The notes under the pieces: generated by a model
Seen by the model: only the letters and a program-made list of their open reading frames with translations
What the model was told of the DNA's origin: nothing
Databases searched by the model: none
Made by a program: the position numbers and the translations under genes
NCBI GenBank assembly: GCA_944989445.1
Contig: CALYLW010000432.1
Location: forward strand, 438,169 to 502,168
Direction of reading: 5' to 3'
Origin: Ampullaceana balthica
Taxonomy: Eukaryota; Mollusca; Gastropoda; Lymnaeidae
DNA: 64,000 bases
Part shown: in pieces, positions 22,725 to 34,075 of the stretch
Layout: every line of letters begins with the position of its first letter
Numbering within the stretch: position 1 is the stretch's first letter

Positions 22725-23844
22725 TATCATTTAAACAGTAAACAGATTTTTTTAAAATTGGACTCTCGTGTAAATGCTAACGATAGAGCCTGGAAACAAA
22801 GAAACTAAAACATTTGGTAATTTCACTTGAGATTTATGAGGCGGATTTATGGGACGTTACTGTGAGGTTTGGTGCCGAGGGGAGGGAACCAGAGCCATAG
22901 ACTGGCCCTTGGCATAACACTCATCGATTCATGCAGTGAACATCACAGCTAAGCACCATCCTGTCCCCATAACACATGCGGCATGTTGACGTTGGTTGCT
23001 AGGATCTCGGGCAATCTTGCTTTCATTGAATGTTAAGGGTTAAAGGTTAATTAAGAAAGCCCTGTAAATCTAAAATGTATTCACTTGTGATGTAGCATGT
23101 CGTGTGATGATTTCAGCTCAGCGGTAAAACCAGGAGCTCACGTATAGATATGGAAACTCTTTCTTAGAAATGATTGTGACTAACAGACTCGGTGGCGTAG
23201 AAAGGGGTCGTACCTCCCCGGGTAGTGATTAGCCAAGCTACACTAGAGAAAAGACAAATAGTTACACTTGTATAATCAGACAAGAACAACCATAAAAGAT
23301 CGACTATGAGCTGAGGATCCGAGGAAGAGTTAAACTAATATATCAAATACGCTACTTATATATATACGATTTTTTTGCTTTAAAAGGCAAAAAACATGAA
23401 CTCAAATGACCCGATAGAAGTATAATTAAATTTGATTTTCGGTAAGTCGGCAAAGTAAATTGAAGTCTGCTGAAACTGAGACAATGACATCAAATTAACA
23501 GAACGATATAACCTTCACGCTTGAGTGGTCCCTTTGTTCGTTTAGGTTTATCAATTATAATTCTTTTTTCATAAGAGCGCCTTACAGTCAGGCATTGTCA
23601 CGCTTCGAAGACTTCTCATTAAAATAAATACAGCTAAGCTTGATTTTTTAAAAGTTAATGTAGGTTGTCATTCTTAATTTCAACACTACAAGATTCATTA
23701 CAAAATATTTCTTAAATAAAAGCCTATTGTCACTGAATTTGTGTGTGTAGATTATGAGATAATCAGGAAATTTAATTGTAAAAATATTGTTTCAGAATTT
23801 CAAAGAAAAGTTTAGTCAAAGTGTGATACCAGGCAAAACACATC
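22725..23844. other. Intergenic, no gene
   Basis: Moderate GC up to about 23270, AT-rich after. No domain or structured repeat recognised. Confidence 0.45.
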
Positions 23845-24194
23845 CTTGTTTAGACATTGGTTACACATTCTTGTTTAGACATTGGTTACACATTCTTGTT
23901 TAGACATTGGTTACACATTCTTGTTTAGACATTGGTTACACATTCTTGTTTAAACATTGGTTACACATTCTTGTTTATACATTGGTTACACATTCTTGTT
24001 TAGACATTGGTTACACATTCTTGTTTAGACATTGGTTACACATTCTTGTTTAGACATTGGTTACACATCCTTGTTTAGACATTGGTTACACATTCTTGTT
24101 TAGACATTGGTTACACATTCTTGTTTAGACATTGGTTACACATTCTTGTTTAGACATTGGTTACACATTCTTGTTTAGACATTGGTTACACATT
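23845..24194. repeat. 25-bp minisatellite, 14 copies
   Basis: Near-identical copies of TTGTTTAGACATTGGTTACA plus CATTC, with rare single substitutions (TTTAAAC, TTTATAC, CATCC). Confidence 0.96.
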
Positions 24195-24478
24195 CCGTAG
24201 ATAATTAATAGCAACAAACCAACTTAAAGAAAAAATAGATTTTATCAGAAAATGTTTACACGTTTAAGTCTATAGATTGGGTATATAATAATATTTTATT
24301 GCCGTCCACTGTCAGTCAGCACACATATAGCTAGCTCCGTGCTCCCATCGACAAAATTAAACAATAAACAAACAAGAGATCTTTCGTTTTTTTCTGTTTA
24401 CCGTAAATACTACAAAAACTAATAGTGTATGTCCTATTCCGAAAAATCACAGAAAAAGAATGAATTCATATAAAATCT

Positions 24479-24648
24479 CTAATCTCATGATTCCACGGGC
24501 CTTGGCCTAGTCAGCAGCCTATAATCTCATGATTCCACGGGCCTTGGCCTAGTCAGCAGCCTATAATCTCATGATTCCACGGGCCTTGGTCTAGTCAGCA
24601 GCCTATAATCTCATGATTCCACGGGCCTTGGTGTAGTCAGTAGCCTAT
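24479..24648. repeat. 42-bp tandem repeat, 4 copies
   Basis: Four copies containing ATAATCTCATGATTCCACGG and GCCTTGG..TAGTCAG.AGCCT. The last two copies carry changes at TTGGYSTAG. Confidence 0.95.
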
Positions 24649-25413
24649 TCATACCCCAAAACAATGACTCACAGATTGAACAAAACTATCTTTAAAATTT
24701 CATGCTGCGTATGTTTCATCCTTTGAAACGCCGTCCAAGAAATGTAACCGTTCAAGCAGTGCAGCCTTAACCATCTAAAATCAGACGCTTGTGGACGGAA
24801 GGAACCAGACATTTGACAGTTTAATGTGTGGAATTTTTCTGATGTATTCAATGGGAGCCGAAACAATCAAATTTAATTTTCCCTTTCAAAATATTTTTTT
24901 TAAAAAGAAAATCTTCCCTTGAAAATATTAGAAATATATTTTGGAGTCGTACAAGTAAAATTCACCCTCATTGCAGCTAAAAGTTGTCATATTTATGCCT
25001 CATGGTTTAAACTTGATATCATATTTTGTCCATTTTATTCCAAAATTTGTCAAATTGGTTCCCAAAGTTTACCGCATATCAAGTGTAATATTTTGAAAGG
25101 CTAAAATAAAAGAAGAGAGAAATACCAGAAAATCAACTTTCCAATCTGTTAATAATCGGGAAACTTGGTATCGATTATCGATATCCAGAGCCAATACTCA
25201 ATAAGGCCCATATTGAATTTCCTGAGCAGGGGGCTAAAGCCAGAACGACCCTAAGAGGGTACAGTTTATGAACGGTTACCATTTAGCCGTTACCAAGGTA
25301 TATCACGTGATGTCAGGCACCTTGCTTGACTCCCAACCAGAATGACGTCATCAGACTTGTCGTGGCTCTCATGAAATGGACGGATGCTTTTGATGGTGTG
25401 ATATTCAGGAACG
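24649..25413. other. Intergenic, no gene
   Basis: Short ORFs only; no recognised domain. Confidence 0.45.
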
Positions 25414-25548
25414 TCGAGTGATCAGATGACTACGAGCTGTGCGAGTGATCACATGACTACGAGCTGTGCGAGTGATCACATGACTACGAGCTGTGCGAGT
25501 GATCACATGACTACGAGCTGTGCGAGTGATCACATGACTACGAGCTGT
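25414..25548. repeat. 27-bp tandem repeat, 5 copies
   Basis: Five near-identical copies of CGAGTGATCACATGACTACG plus AGCTGTG; the first copy has CAGATG instead of CACATG. Confidence 0.95.
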
Positions 25549-26518
25549 GGTATTATATGTCACTCCAAGATCAATCGTAATTAATGTTTAATTTTCACTT
25601 AACCAGCTACAAATAGTAGTCAAGATGTTTGAGTTATTTTGTTAAAATTTTACTTTAGTGGACAGATTGGAATGTTAATTCTTTATTTATCTTAAAAATG
25701 TTTCTGTATCTATATTTTGGTTTAATTTTTTTTAAAGTAAATTTACAAGCACATTAGTTAAAATGATTAATCTGACTTTCAATCTTGTATTAAGGCTGAC
25801 GAGTTGATTAATATAATTTTAAAAAACTAATGTTACCAAGTTGTAACATGCTTGCAACAAATTTCTAATCTTATCTACTTTTTTGTACAACTGATAATGA
25901 ATATTTAGATATTTAAAACCCTGATTTGTAAGAATAATCGTGCATGAAATGATGTCAGAAGGAGCGTATTTAAAATGAATGCTAATGATAAATTACTTTA
26001 CTCAGATGCAGTGTTGCAAAGAAGGAACATGTTGACTTACAGAAGTAAGTCATAACTGCTTCTTGTTACCCGTTGTTTAATGAGATGTTAAGATTAGACA
26101 CGGTTTTGATTTCTTTAATTCAATTTTTTTTTAAATCCAAATTTATTTATCTAAAAAAATATGAAAAGTACTAGTATATAAACTTGACTCACTTAAAAAA
26201 GTAGTGGTTGGTGTACAAGCATAGCATACCTAGTCGCTGTGGTATACAAAATTAACGCCATTAAATGTAGGCGTATACAATTTGAGTTCACCAAACAGAA
26301 AGCAGAAGGACCACTTAACGTCATGTAACTTATTGTTATACCCAATTAAAGATTTCTTTCAAAAACTATTGCTCCTACTTATTGAAATATTTATGCGGCA
26401 TTTTCCTTTTAAATTTCCACCTAGATTTTTTTCTCACGTGATTATTATCCTAATGAAGTGACTTGAACGAAATCTTAATGTATTGTAACTAAGAAAATCA
26501 ATCCAAGGTAATATATCA
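25549..26518. other. Intergenic, no gene
   Basis: AT-rich, nothing recognised. Confidence 0.5.
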
Positions 26519-26843
26519 GTGTTGACAAATATAAACTGTGACAAGTATAAACTGTGACAAGTATGAACTCTGACAAGTATAAACTGTGACAAGTACAAAC
26601 TGTGACAAGTATGAACTGTGACAAGTATAAACTGTGACAAGTATGAACTGTGACAAGTATAAACTGTGACAAGTATAACCTGTGACAAGTATAAACTGTG
26701 ACAAGTATAAACTGTGACAAGAACAAACTGTGACAAGTATGAATTGTGACAAGTATAAACTGTGACAAGTGTAAACTGTGACAAGTATAAACTGTGACAA
26801 GCATAAACTGTGACAAGTATAAACTGCGACAAGTATAAACTGA
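26519..26843. repeat. 16-bp minisatellite, ~20 copies
   Basis: Copies of TGTGACAAGTATAAAC with scattered substitutions (TATGAA, TACAAA, TATAACC). Minus-strand frames of 113-132 codons run through it with a 16-residue period and are artefacts. Confidence 0.95.
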
Positions 26844-27836
26844 AATGTATTTACAACTGTGTTTGAATTATTATGACGTTGACATGACAACTGTTTCAGT
26901 GTGCACTCCACCATTAACCTGGATTGACATAAATAGACACCCCTCCCAAACCACCGCCTTCCACTTCCTCCCCTGTTTTCCCTAAGTGCCTTTTCTTGTG
27001 GCTACTGTCGACGTGACCACAACTTCATCCAACCAGACAATCGGTTTACACCCCAAACCCTCACGAAAATATATCGATTTTTTGTTTTCATGCTGTATAA
27101 TCGATATCCTAATCGATAATGATTTTTTTGAAAATCGCAAGAATGTTTAACCTAAATTTATTTATGAACTTTATGAGTAGTATTTTATTGTGTTGACTCC
27201 GAAGGTAAAATAAAAAATGTCGACTGGGCCTAAGCTTTGAATTATATATAGAAATTTAAGGGTAGTCAATCAGCGTTGTTTTAACATTAGAGCTGACAAA
27301 GTTGTTTTACGTAAAATGAAGACAATGGCCCACCTAAACACTGTTAAAAATAAATGTTAGTAAATTCTAAAAGAAATTAAAAAATCTAAGCAACTATATT
27401 AAAAACCTCTAATCCTAGCGATTACTCATTTGTGTTTTAGCAAAAACAAGTCGATATTGTTGGATCAATATTGCCAGATTGTGGCATAAACTATTCACAT
27501 TTTTATTACAGGCTTTTGTGTTTAGTATTATTATTGTTACTAGTGTATTACCCGTCAAAAATTACGGATGTTTTCAAAATAAATACATTTCAGCTGAAAT
27601 CGATTTATTTTGAAAAAAAAATACTCATCAGAATAAAAAAATAATGTAATACAGAACTTTTATTTATTTTATTTATTTTTATTTTATTCATTTATTTTCA
27701 TATTTCACAATTTCATGTGGAACGTTCGAAAAGAGTTATTTTTGGTGCAGTAATTTGGTGCGCTGTTTTCTTAATTTAGTAGCGTCACGGGCAGACAGAC
27801 GTGACATACATTGCAAATTATGTTTATTGTTATTAG
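26844..27836. other. Intergenic, no gene
   Basis: AT-rich DNA with a short TTTATTT-rich run at about 27658-27705. No gene recognised. Confidence 0.5.
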
Positions 27837-28249
27837 AAGATTGACAGACACTAGATTTATAGACACTAGATTGACAGACACTAGATTGAGAGACACTAGA
27901 TTGACAGACACTAGATTGACAGACACTAGATTGACAGACACTAGATTGACAGACACTAGATTGAAAAACACTAGATTGACAGACAATAGATTGACCAGAC
28001 ACTAGATTCACAGACAATAGATTGACAGACACTAGATTGACAGACACTAGATTGACAGACACTAGATTGACAGACACTAGATTGACAGACACTAGATTGA
28101 CAGACACTAGATTGACAGACACTAGATTGACAGACACTAGATTGACAGACACTAGATTGACAGACACTAGATTGACAGACACTAGATTGACAGACACTAG
28201 ATTGAAAAACACTAGATTGACAGACACTAGATTGACCAGACACTAGATC
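27837..28249. repeat. 15-bp minisatellite, ~27 copies
   Basis: Copies of ATTGACAGACACTAG. The variants ATTGAAAAACACTAG and ATTGACCAGACACTAG each occur twice and in the same order, so a block of several units was duplicated. Frames stay open because the period is a multiple of 3. Confidence 0.96.
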
Positions 28250-30052
28250 TCACTAAGTGTAGTTAAATATATCCGTATCCTTCTTTTTCAAAACTTGACT
28301 TTATCCCACGTCACAAAATCCATTGAGACTATTTAGTAAACGGTGGATAACATCGTCAGATATCACAATAACTGACATACATGTTTCGGTTTAACATCCT
28401 GTTGTTTCTGATGACAAATTCACTTTATTTCCCACTTTAATCAATAAGCTGTGTAAAAATACCCGATGATGTCATTGTATATTTACACCTAGAAATGTTT
28501 TGAATGTTTAAAATTCTGATCCTGTTTCTCAATCCCTAAGACTTAACAGAAACAAAGAAAACAAATGCTGACAAAACTTAGTTTGATTTATTTGAATCCC
28601 ATCGAACTTAAGGCAGACCAGTCTCAAAAGTATGCACCTTACAAGGCCGTGTGATTATATCAAAATACATCATTCCAGCTCTTAAAAATGAGCTACCATT
28701 CCAGGAGAATGGATGTTGTGTAGCCTTTAAACCGCAGACGGTTTAAATTTAATTAGAAATCCCCCCCCCAAAAAAAAAGACAAGTAAATGTTGATTCCTT
28801 ATCGTTGTGTATACCAGAGTTTTATGAGAATACAATTCTTTGATCTCTTCCGTAACTTTAACCTAATTGTTTGATAGACTTAACGGTTAATTGACGTTTG
28901 TTATTTAGATTGCTAAAGTTAGCGCTGTAAATTTGAATTAAAAATTCCAATCAGTTATCCAGCTGCATATTCCATACAATTAAAACATTTGTAAAAATGT
29001 GTAAAGTTGAACACTAAAAAACCCCACAGAATGAATTCAATGGCAACTCCATGAATGAGAATCTCCACCTGGGAATCTCAACAATAAAGGTATCGACAAA
29101 CCCAGTACGTTTGTAGCCAGACATACTATTTATATCTGTGGGCAAGGGGTGGGGCCACTCCATTCAGTCTCTGTTGTCCAGGACTGAGATTAAATTAGTG
29201 GGATTCGAAAAAAAAGCAACTTACTAGGCAGCGCTACATTGCAATCTAAGTTGATCCTGTTGTGATTACAGGTGCAGAGCTTTTAGAAGGTTGATTCTCG
29301 TGTAATTCTAGATGTCTCGATTTGCTATTCATAACAATGTTTTGTCAGCTAATGCCTGCAGTGACATGTATTACAGCAATGACAACTAATTTTGGCCTAC
29401 ACTGTTATTTTACACCCATTGTGTTTACAGCTCACGACTTGTTACACAGCCCCCCCCCCAAATTGTATTGCTAATGTTATGTCCTATTTTAAAAAAAAAT
29501 AGATCCACCACAGACGTGTTTTTTAAAATGTTTTTATTTGAGCTTCTAACAAAAGAATTTCTGAATTCTTTTCAGCTGACTATTGCTGTAATAACACGCT
29601 CAGCTAGTGTGGCTCGCTAATCTTGGTAAACGTGGTGGAACAAGTAAAAACCATGGTGTTTACAGTAAGATGTATTATGTAGTCAATTTAGCGTATACTG
29701 TAGTCTGTGTATCTGTGATAGAAAAAACAATTTATGTGAAAAATGAGTCTAAATTTTTTTTCACATGCAATCATTAAAAAATTAGTTAAAAATTTCTAAA
29801 AAATTATTTTATTTAATACTGTATTTTCTAGAATACTTTTTGAAACACACTAAAGAAGGGAAGGAATACGTTCTTAAATGCCTTGTACTCACTGTTTTCC
29901 TCTCACACCACTCAAGCATTCAATTAACATAACAATATATAAAAATAAAATTGACAAATGAACTTAGAAAGCTGATTACCTCCATTCCTATTACAATTAT
30001 GCAGATAATTTTCACTAAGGTTTTACTTAGAAATTCCACTGTTTTGTTTCAG
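28250..30052. other. Upstream region of the DTHD1-like gene
   Basis: AT-rich DNA with C-homopolymers near 28762 and 29452. Exon 1 starts after an acceptor, so at least one untranslated exon and the promoter should lie here or further upstream; I could not place them. Confidence 0.4.
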
Positions 30053-33000
30053 TATTGCGACAAGGTCACGAGCACCCAGTAATCTATTAAGCCGTAATCA
30101 TTGATAACTAGTGAACCACGAAGACATGGCTGACATTTTGGACGAGGCAGCCCCTCTTTTGGGCACTGAGACAATCGACCACACCATTAGCGGATCACGT
30201 GATTCGAGTGACGCGATCTCTTCCAGCGACGTGACAACAAAAGACCGTGTCGAACAAATCAGTGGCAGCGAGAACAAAGCTGAGGACCAATCAATGGGCG
30301 GGACGCCAGGGGTACACACGTACAGACAGGAGCAGAGCACAAGTCACGCAGACGACCCTGTGTTGGACAGCAAAGTACGGGACGTGTCAGACGACCCTGT
30401 GTTGGACAGTAAAGTACGGGACGTGTCAGACGACCCTGTGTTGGACAGCAAAGTACGGGACGTGTCAGACGACCCTGTGTTGGACAGCAAAGTACGGGAC
30501 GTGTCAGACGATGCTGGCCAAGTAAACAATCAACCCATTGTCAACAACAACCAGACTATCAGTGACGAACAGGATGCGGTTCTCCAAAACGGGAGTGATT
30601 TGAGGGCAAGTTACAAACATTCAGACAGTTCCGATGAGAAACTCTCACAAAATATCGTATATAATGAGGGATTTCCTGATGAAACGTTTGATAGTGGTGT
30701 CTCCAGTTTAATTCAACTTAACGACAGAGCCGAAAATACTTTGCAGAACTTAAAGACAGTACCGGAAAATAATGTGTCAGTGGATATTTCTGAGAACAGT
30801 GGATGTTACCCAAACCAGGGATATATTTCAGAAGAGGATTATAAAAACGTTGCCATGATAAGTACTGACAGGAGTGATATCATAGTGACACGAAATACTC
30901 ATTCCTTACAGGATGATGACGTGCCTCAAAATTTAGCAGACTTAAACAACTTGGGAAATGTTCAGAAATTGAATAATTCAAATTTACGAAATTCTGAAAC
31001 AAAATATTTCGATTCTGTTACGGAAACCAACAGCAGGGAGCAAAACGTAAATGGCGCGCCCCTATTAGAGAATAGGGACATTAAAACTGCTGGTGATCAA
31101 ATCAATTGTGGCCCAACATTAACGGGTTCGTCTTCGAAGCTTCGAGAAAGGCCGAAAAGCGTCCGTTTCGAAAAGGGGCTTGGAAGTCAGAGTCCTACCA
31201 CTTGTGAAACTGGTCAAAGTGATGATATCGGACTTAATGACCCCAACACTCGTGTAGCTGGTCAAAGTGCTGATATTGGACTGACAAACCCCAGCATTCG
31301 TGTAGCTGGTCAAAGTGCTGATATTGGACTGACAGACCCCAGCACTCGCGTAGCTGATTCAAGTGCTGATATTGGACTTAATGACCCCAATACTCGTGTA
31401 GCTGGTCCAAGTGCTGACATTGAACTGACAGACCCTAGCACTTGTGAATCTGGTCCAAATGCTGACATTGGACTAACAGATCCCAGCACTCATGTAGCTG
31501 GTCCAATTTATGATATCGGACTGACAGATCCCAGCACTCGTGTAACTGGTCCAAGTGCTGACATTGAACTGACAGATCCCAATACTAGTGAATCTGGTCC
31601 AAGTGCTGATATCGGACTAACAGATCCCAGTACTCGTGTAGCTGGTCCAATTTATGATATCGGACTGACAGATCCCAGCACTCGTGTAGCTGGTCCAATT
31701 TATGATATCGGACTGACAGATCCAAGCACTCAGAGTGTCGATCTTGGGCTGACAGACTGTGTTCACAGCTCAGAAAAGAAACATAATTTACATGAAGGAC
31801 TTCTAGAGGGAGAAAAACTTTTTAATCACAATCAAATTAATGAAGAAAATGTCAATGGATTTGAAGGAACCTTTGTAAATAAAGAATCAATTAGTAGTAT
31901 TAATAAAGAAGATTGCACAGGCTTTGGCAAATTAGACACAAAAGATTTTGATAAAGACCAGGAAATAGAAGTAGAAACACTTAATATTGATAGTGAAAAA
32001 ATAAACAATAATCATGAAGAAACTAATATTGGTGAGGCTGTTCCTGAGAGTCCTTCACATAGCGTAAAATCTGATACAAAGAGTCTTTCACATAATCTGA
32101 AATCAGAATCTAAGAGTCCTTCACACAGTCTTAAATCAGAAGCTAATAGCCCTTCACAAAGCCGTAAATCTGAAGCTAAGAGTTCTTCACATAGCATAGG
32201 ATCAGAGGCAAAGAGTCCTTCACATAGCATAAGATCTGATGCGAAGAGTCCTTCAAATAGTTTTCAATCAGAAGTTAAGAGTCCTTCAAAAAGCATATTA
32301 TCTGAGACAAAGAGTCCTTCACACACCATACGATCAGTCGTAAAGAGTCCCATCGGAAAGCAAACAATCAGACGCAAAAATTTCTTCACATAGCCTTAAA
32401 TCAGAAGTTGGGAGTTCATCGCATAGCATACGAAATGGTTTGTCGAAGAGCATACAATCTGATCCAAACAATACTTTAAAAAGCAATCAATACAATACTA
32501 AGAGTCCTTCTCAAAGTGTGCGATCTGAGGTAAAGAGTCATTCAGACCGTCTAAAATTAAAGGAAAGGAGTCCTTCACATAGCCTTAAGTCGGAAGCAAA
32601 GAGTCCGTCACATAGAATACGATCAGAGGTAAAGGGTTCTTTACATAATTTGCGATCAGAAGCAAAGGGTTCTACATATAGCCTTAAATCAGAAGCAAAG
32701 AGTCCGTCACATAGCATACGGTCAGAGGCAAAGAATTCATCGGACGGTCTTAAATCAAAGACGAAGAGTCCTTCACACAACTTACGATCAGAGGCAAAAA
32801 CGTCCATCATGCAGCATTCAATCTGAAGCTAAGAGTACTAATGCAAAATCAAAACAGGAAAGACAGGATCTGTTTGAAATAGGGACACTCAACTATCAAA
32901 GTAAATTAGCGCATAGCCCACATTCTGAAGCCAGCAGCCTGCGCTCTAATTTGAATATGCAAGTTAATGATAATAAAAACACGATCGAAAACTCCAATTC

Positions 33001-34075
33001 TCATCATGTGAGAAAAAATGTTAAGAAAGAAAACAAAAAAGGAAAAATTGTTAGAAACATAAGCATTAATAATGATCCCGAGGAAGAAGTCCATCATTTG
33101 AACAAAGACAATTTTGACAAACGTTCAATTCAATCTGCTTCAAATTACGAAGATGACTTTACAGACGATGAGCCGGTCAGTTATCAAACATCTCCCTCTA
33201 AAACATCCGTGAAATCTGCAGCTGATGTCGCCAGAACTGAACCCATGCCGTGGTAGTCCGCAAAGTTCTATCAGTGAATACGATAGGGCCATAAGCACGA
33301 GACCTAGAACAGAATTCACCAATATTTATGACAGTGAACAAAACACCAGCGAAGACGAGGGCGCCCTGTTTGAAGATCTAACACCAGAGAGTAGAGCACC
33401 ACTTAAAACAACTTTGGACCACTCTGATAACATGACTGAAGCGCAGCAGGACAGAAATGTGAGACCAAAGTCAAGTCATCCACGACGACAAAGGAAAGGT
33501 CGAATGGTCAGAGATGTTGTAGTCTATAGAAAGAGAAATGATGGCTCCAATAGTTCAACTCTTAAAAACGGTGAATTGATGGATGAATCATGGGAAAGGA
33601 AGGAGGAGTCTAAGGAAGCAAGTTCACCCGAGGAAAGATCTGTGAACTCCAGTGACACCGAAGATGTGTATCCTTCCGATGAACACTTCAGCTATTCAGA
33701 TGACCTGGAGTCGGTCAGTATTCGGAGTGAGAGTGCCGGTAGCGGAAGTGACGTCATCGGCAAAGTTTCCGACGCAAACACTTCAAACCACAGACAGGAA
33801 ACCAGCCCCAATAGTCTCACATTGCGACATCAACGAATAGAAGTCCAGACTTCAAGAGAAAGAGATGTTGAGACACGACAAGCAGATTGTGATGACAATT
33901 ACACAGAATACTACCCAGGAAGTGATGTCGAGTTCAAGGAGAGACGAGCAAGACAAAGAGTCGCTGGTGTGTCAATGAAACTACACCGTGAGGCTAGCGC
34001 TGAAAGGTTAAAGCGCATCAAGGAAGCTGCCGCTAATGTGGGTCACATGCAAGACAATTTACAAGACATGTTCAA
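30053..34075 (+). CDS. DTHD1: DTHD1-like exon 1: 5' UTR end plus disordered N-terminus
   Basis: Acceptor TTTGTTTCAG ends at 30052. Stops lie in frame before ATG 30126 (MADILDEAAPLLGTETID), so this ATG is the likely start. The donor is TTCAA|GTAAG at 34076, phase 2. The product is acidic and Ser-rich and contains three tandem-repeat families. The reading frame steps by one at three homopolymers (32349-32351, 32796-32800, 33242-33244) and returns to the starting frame, which it keeps to the donor. Confidence 0.8.

Larger units (their letters stand above)
32040..32825 (+). repeat. Coding repeat, ~36 nt, KSPSHS type
   Basis: About twenty 12-residue units close to KSPSHSLKSEA. They are rich in Lys, Ser and Glu with a recurring S-P dipeptide, a possible proline-directed phosphorylation site. 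Two of the three frameshifts lie within this block. Confidence 0.9.

Noticed and set aside
26434..26914. Minus-strand ORFs with a 16-residue period
   Set aside because: By-product of the 16-bp repeat; three frames are open at once.
27736..28246. ORFs through the 15-bp array on both strands
   Set aside because: Repeat artefact with a 5-residue period; no start context or unique domain.
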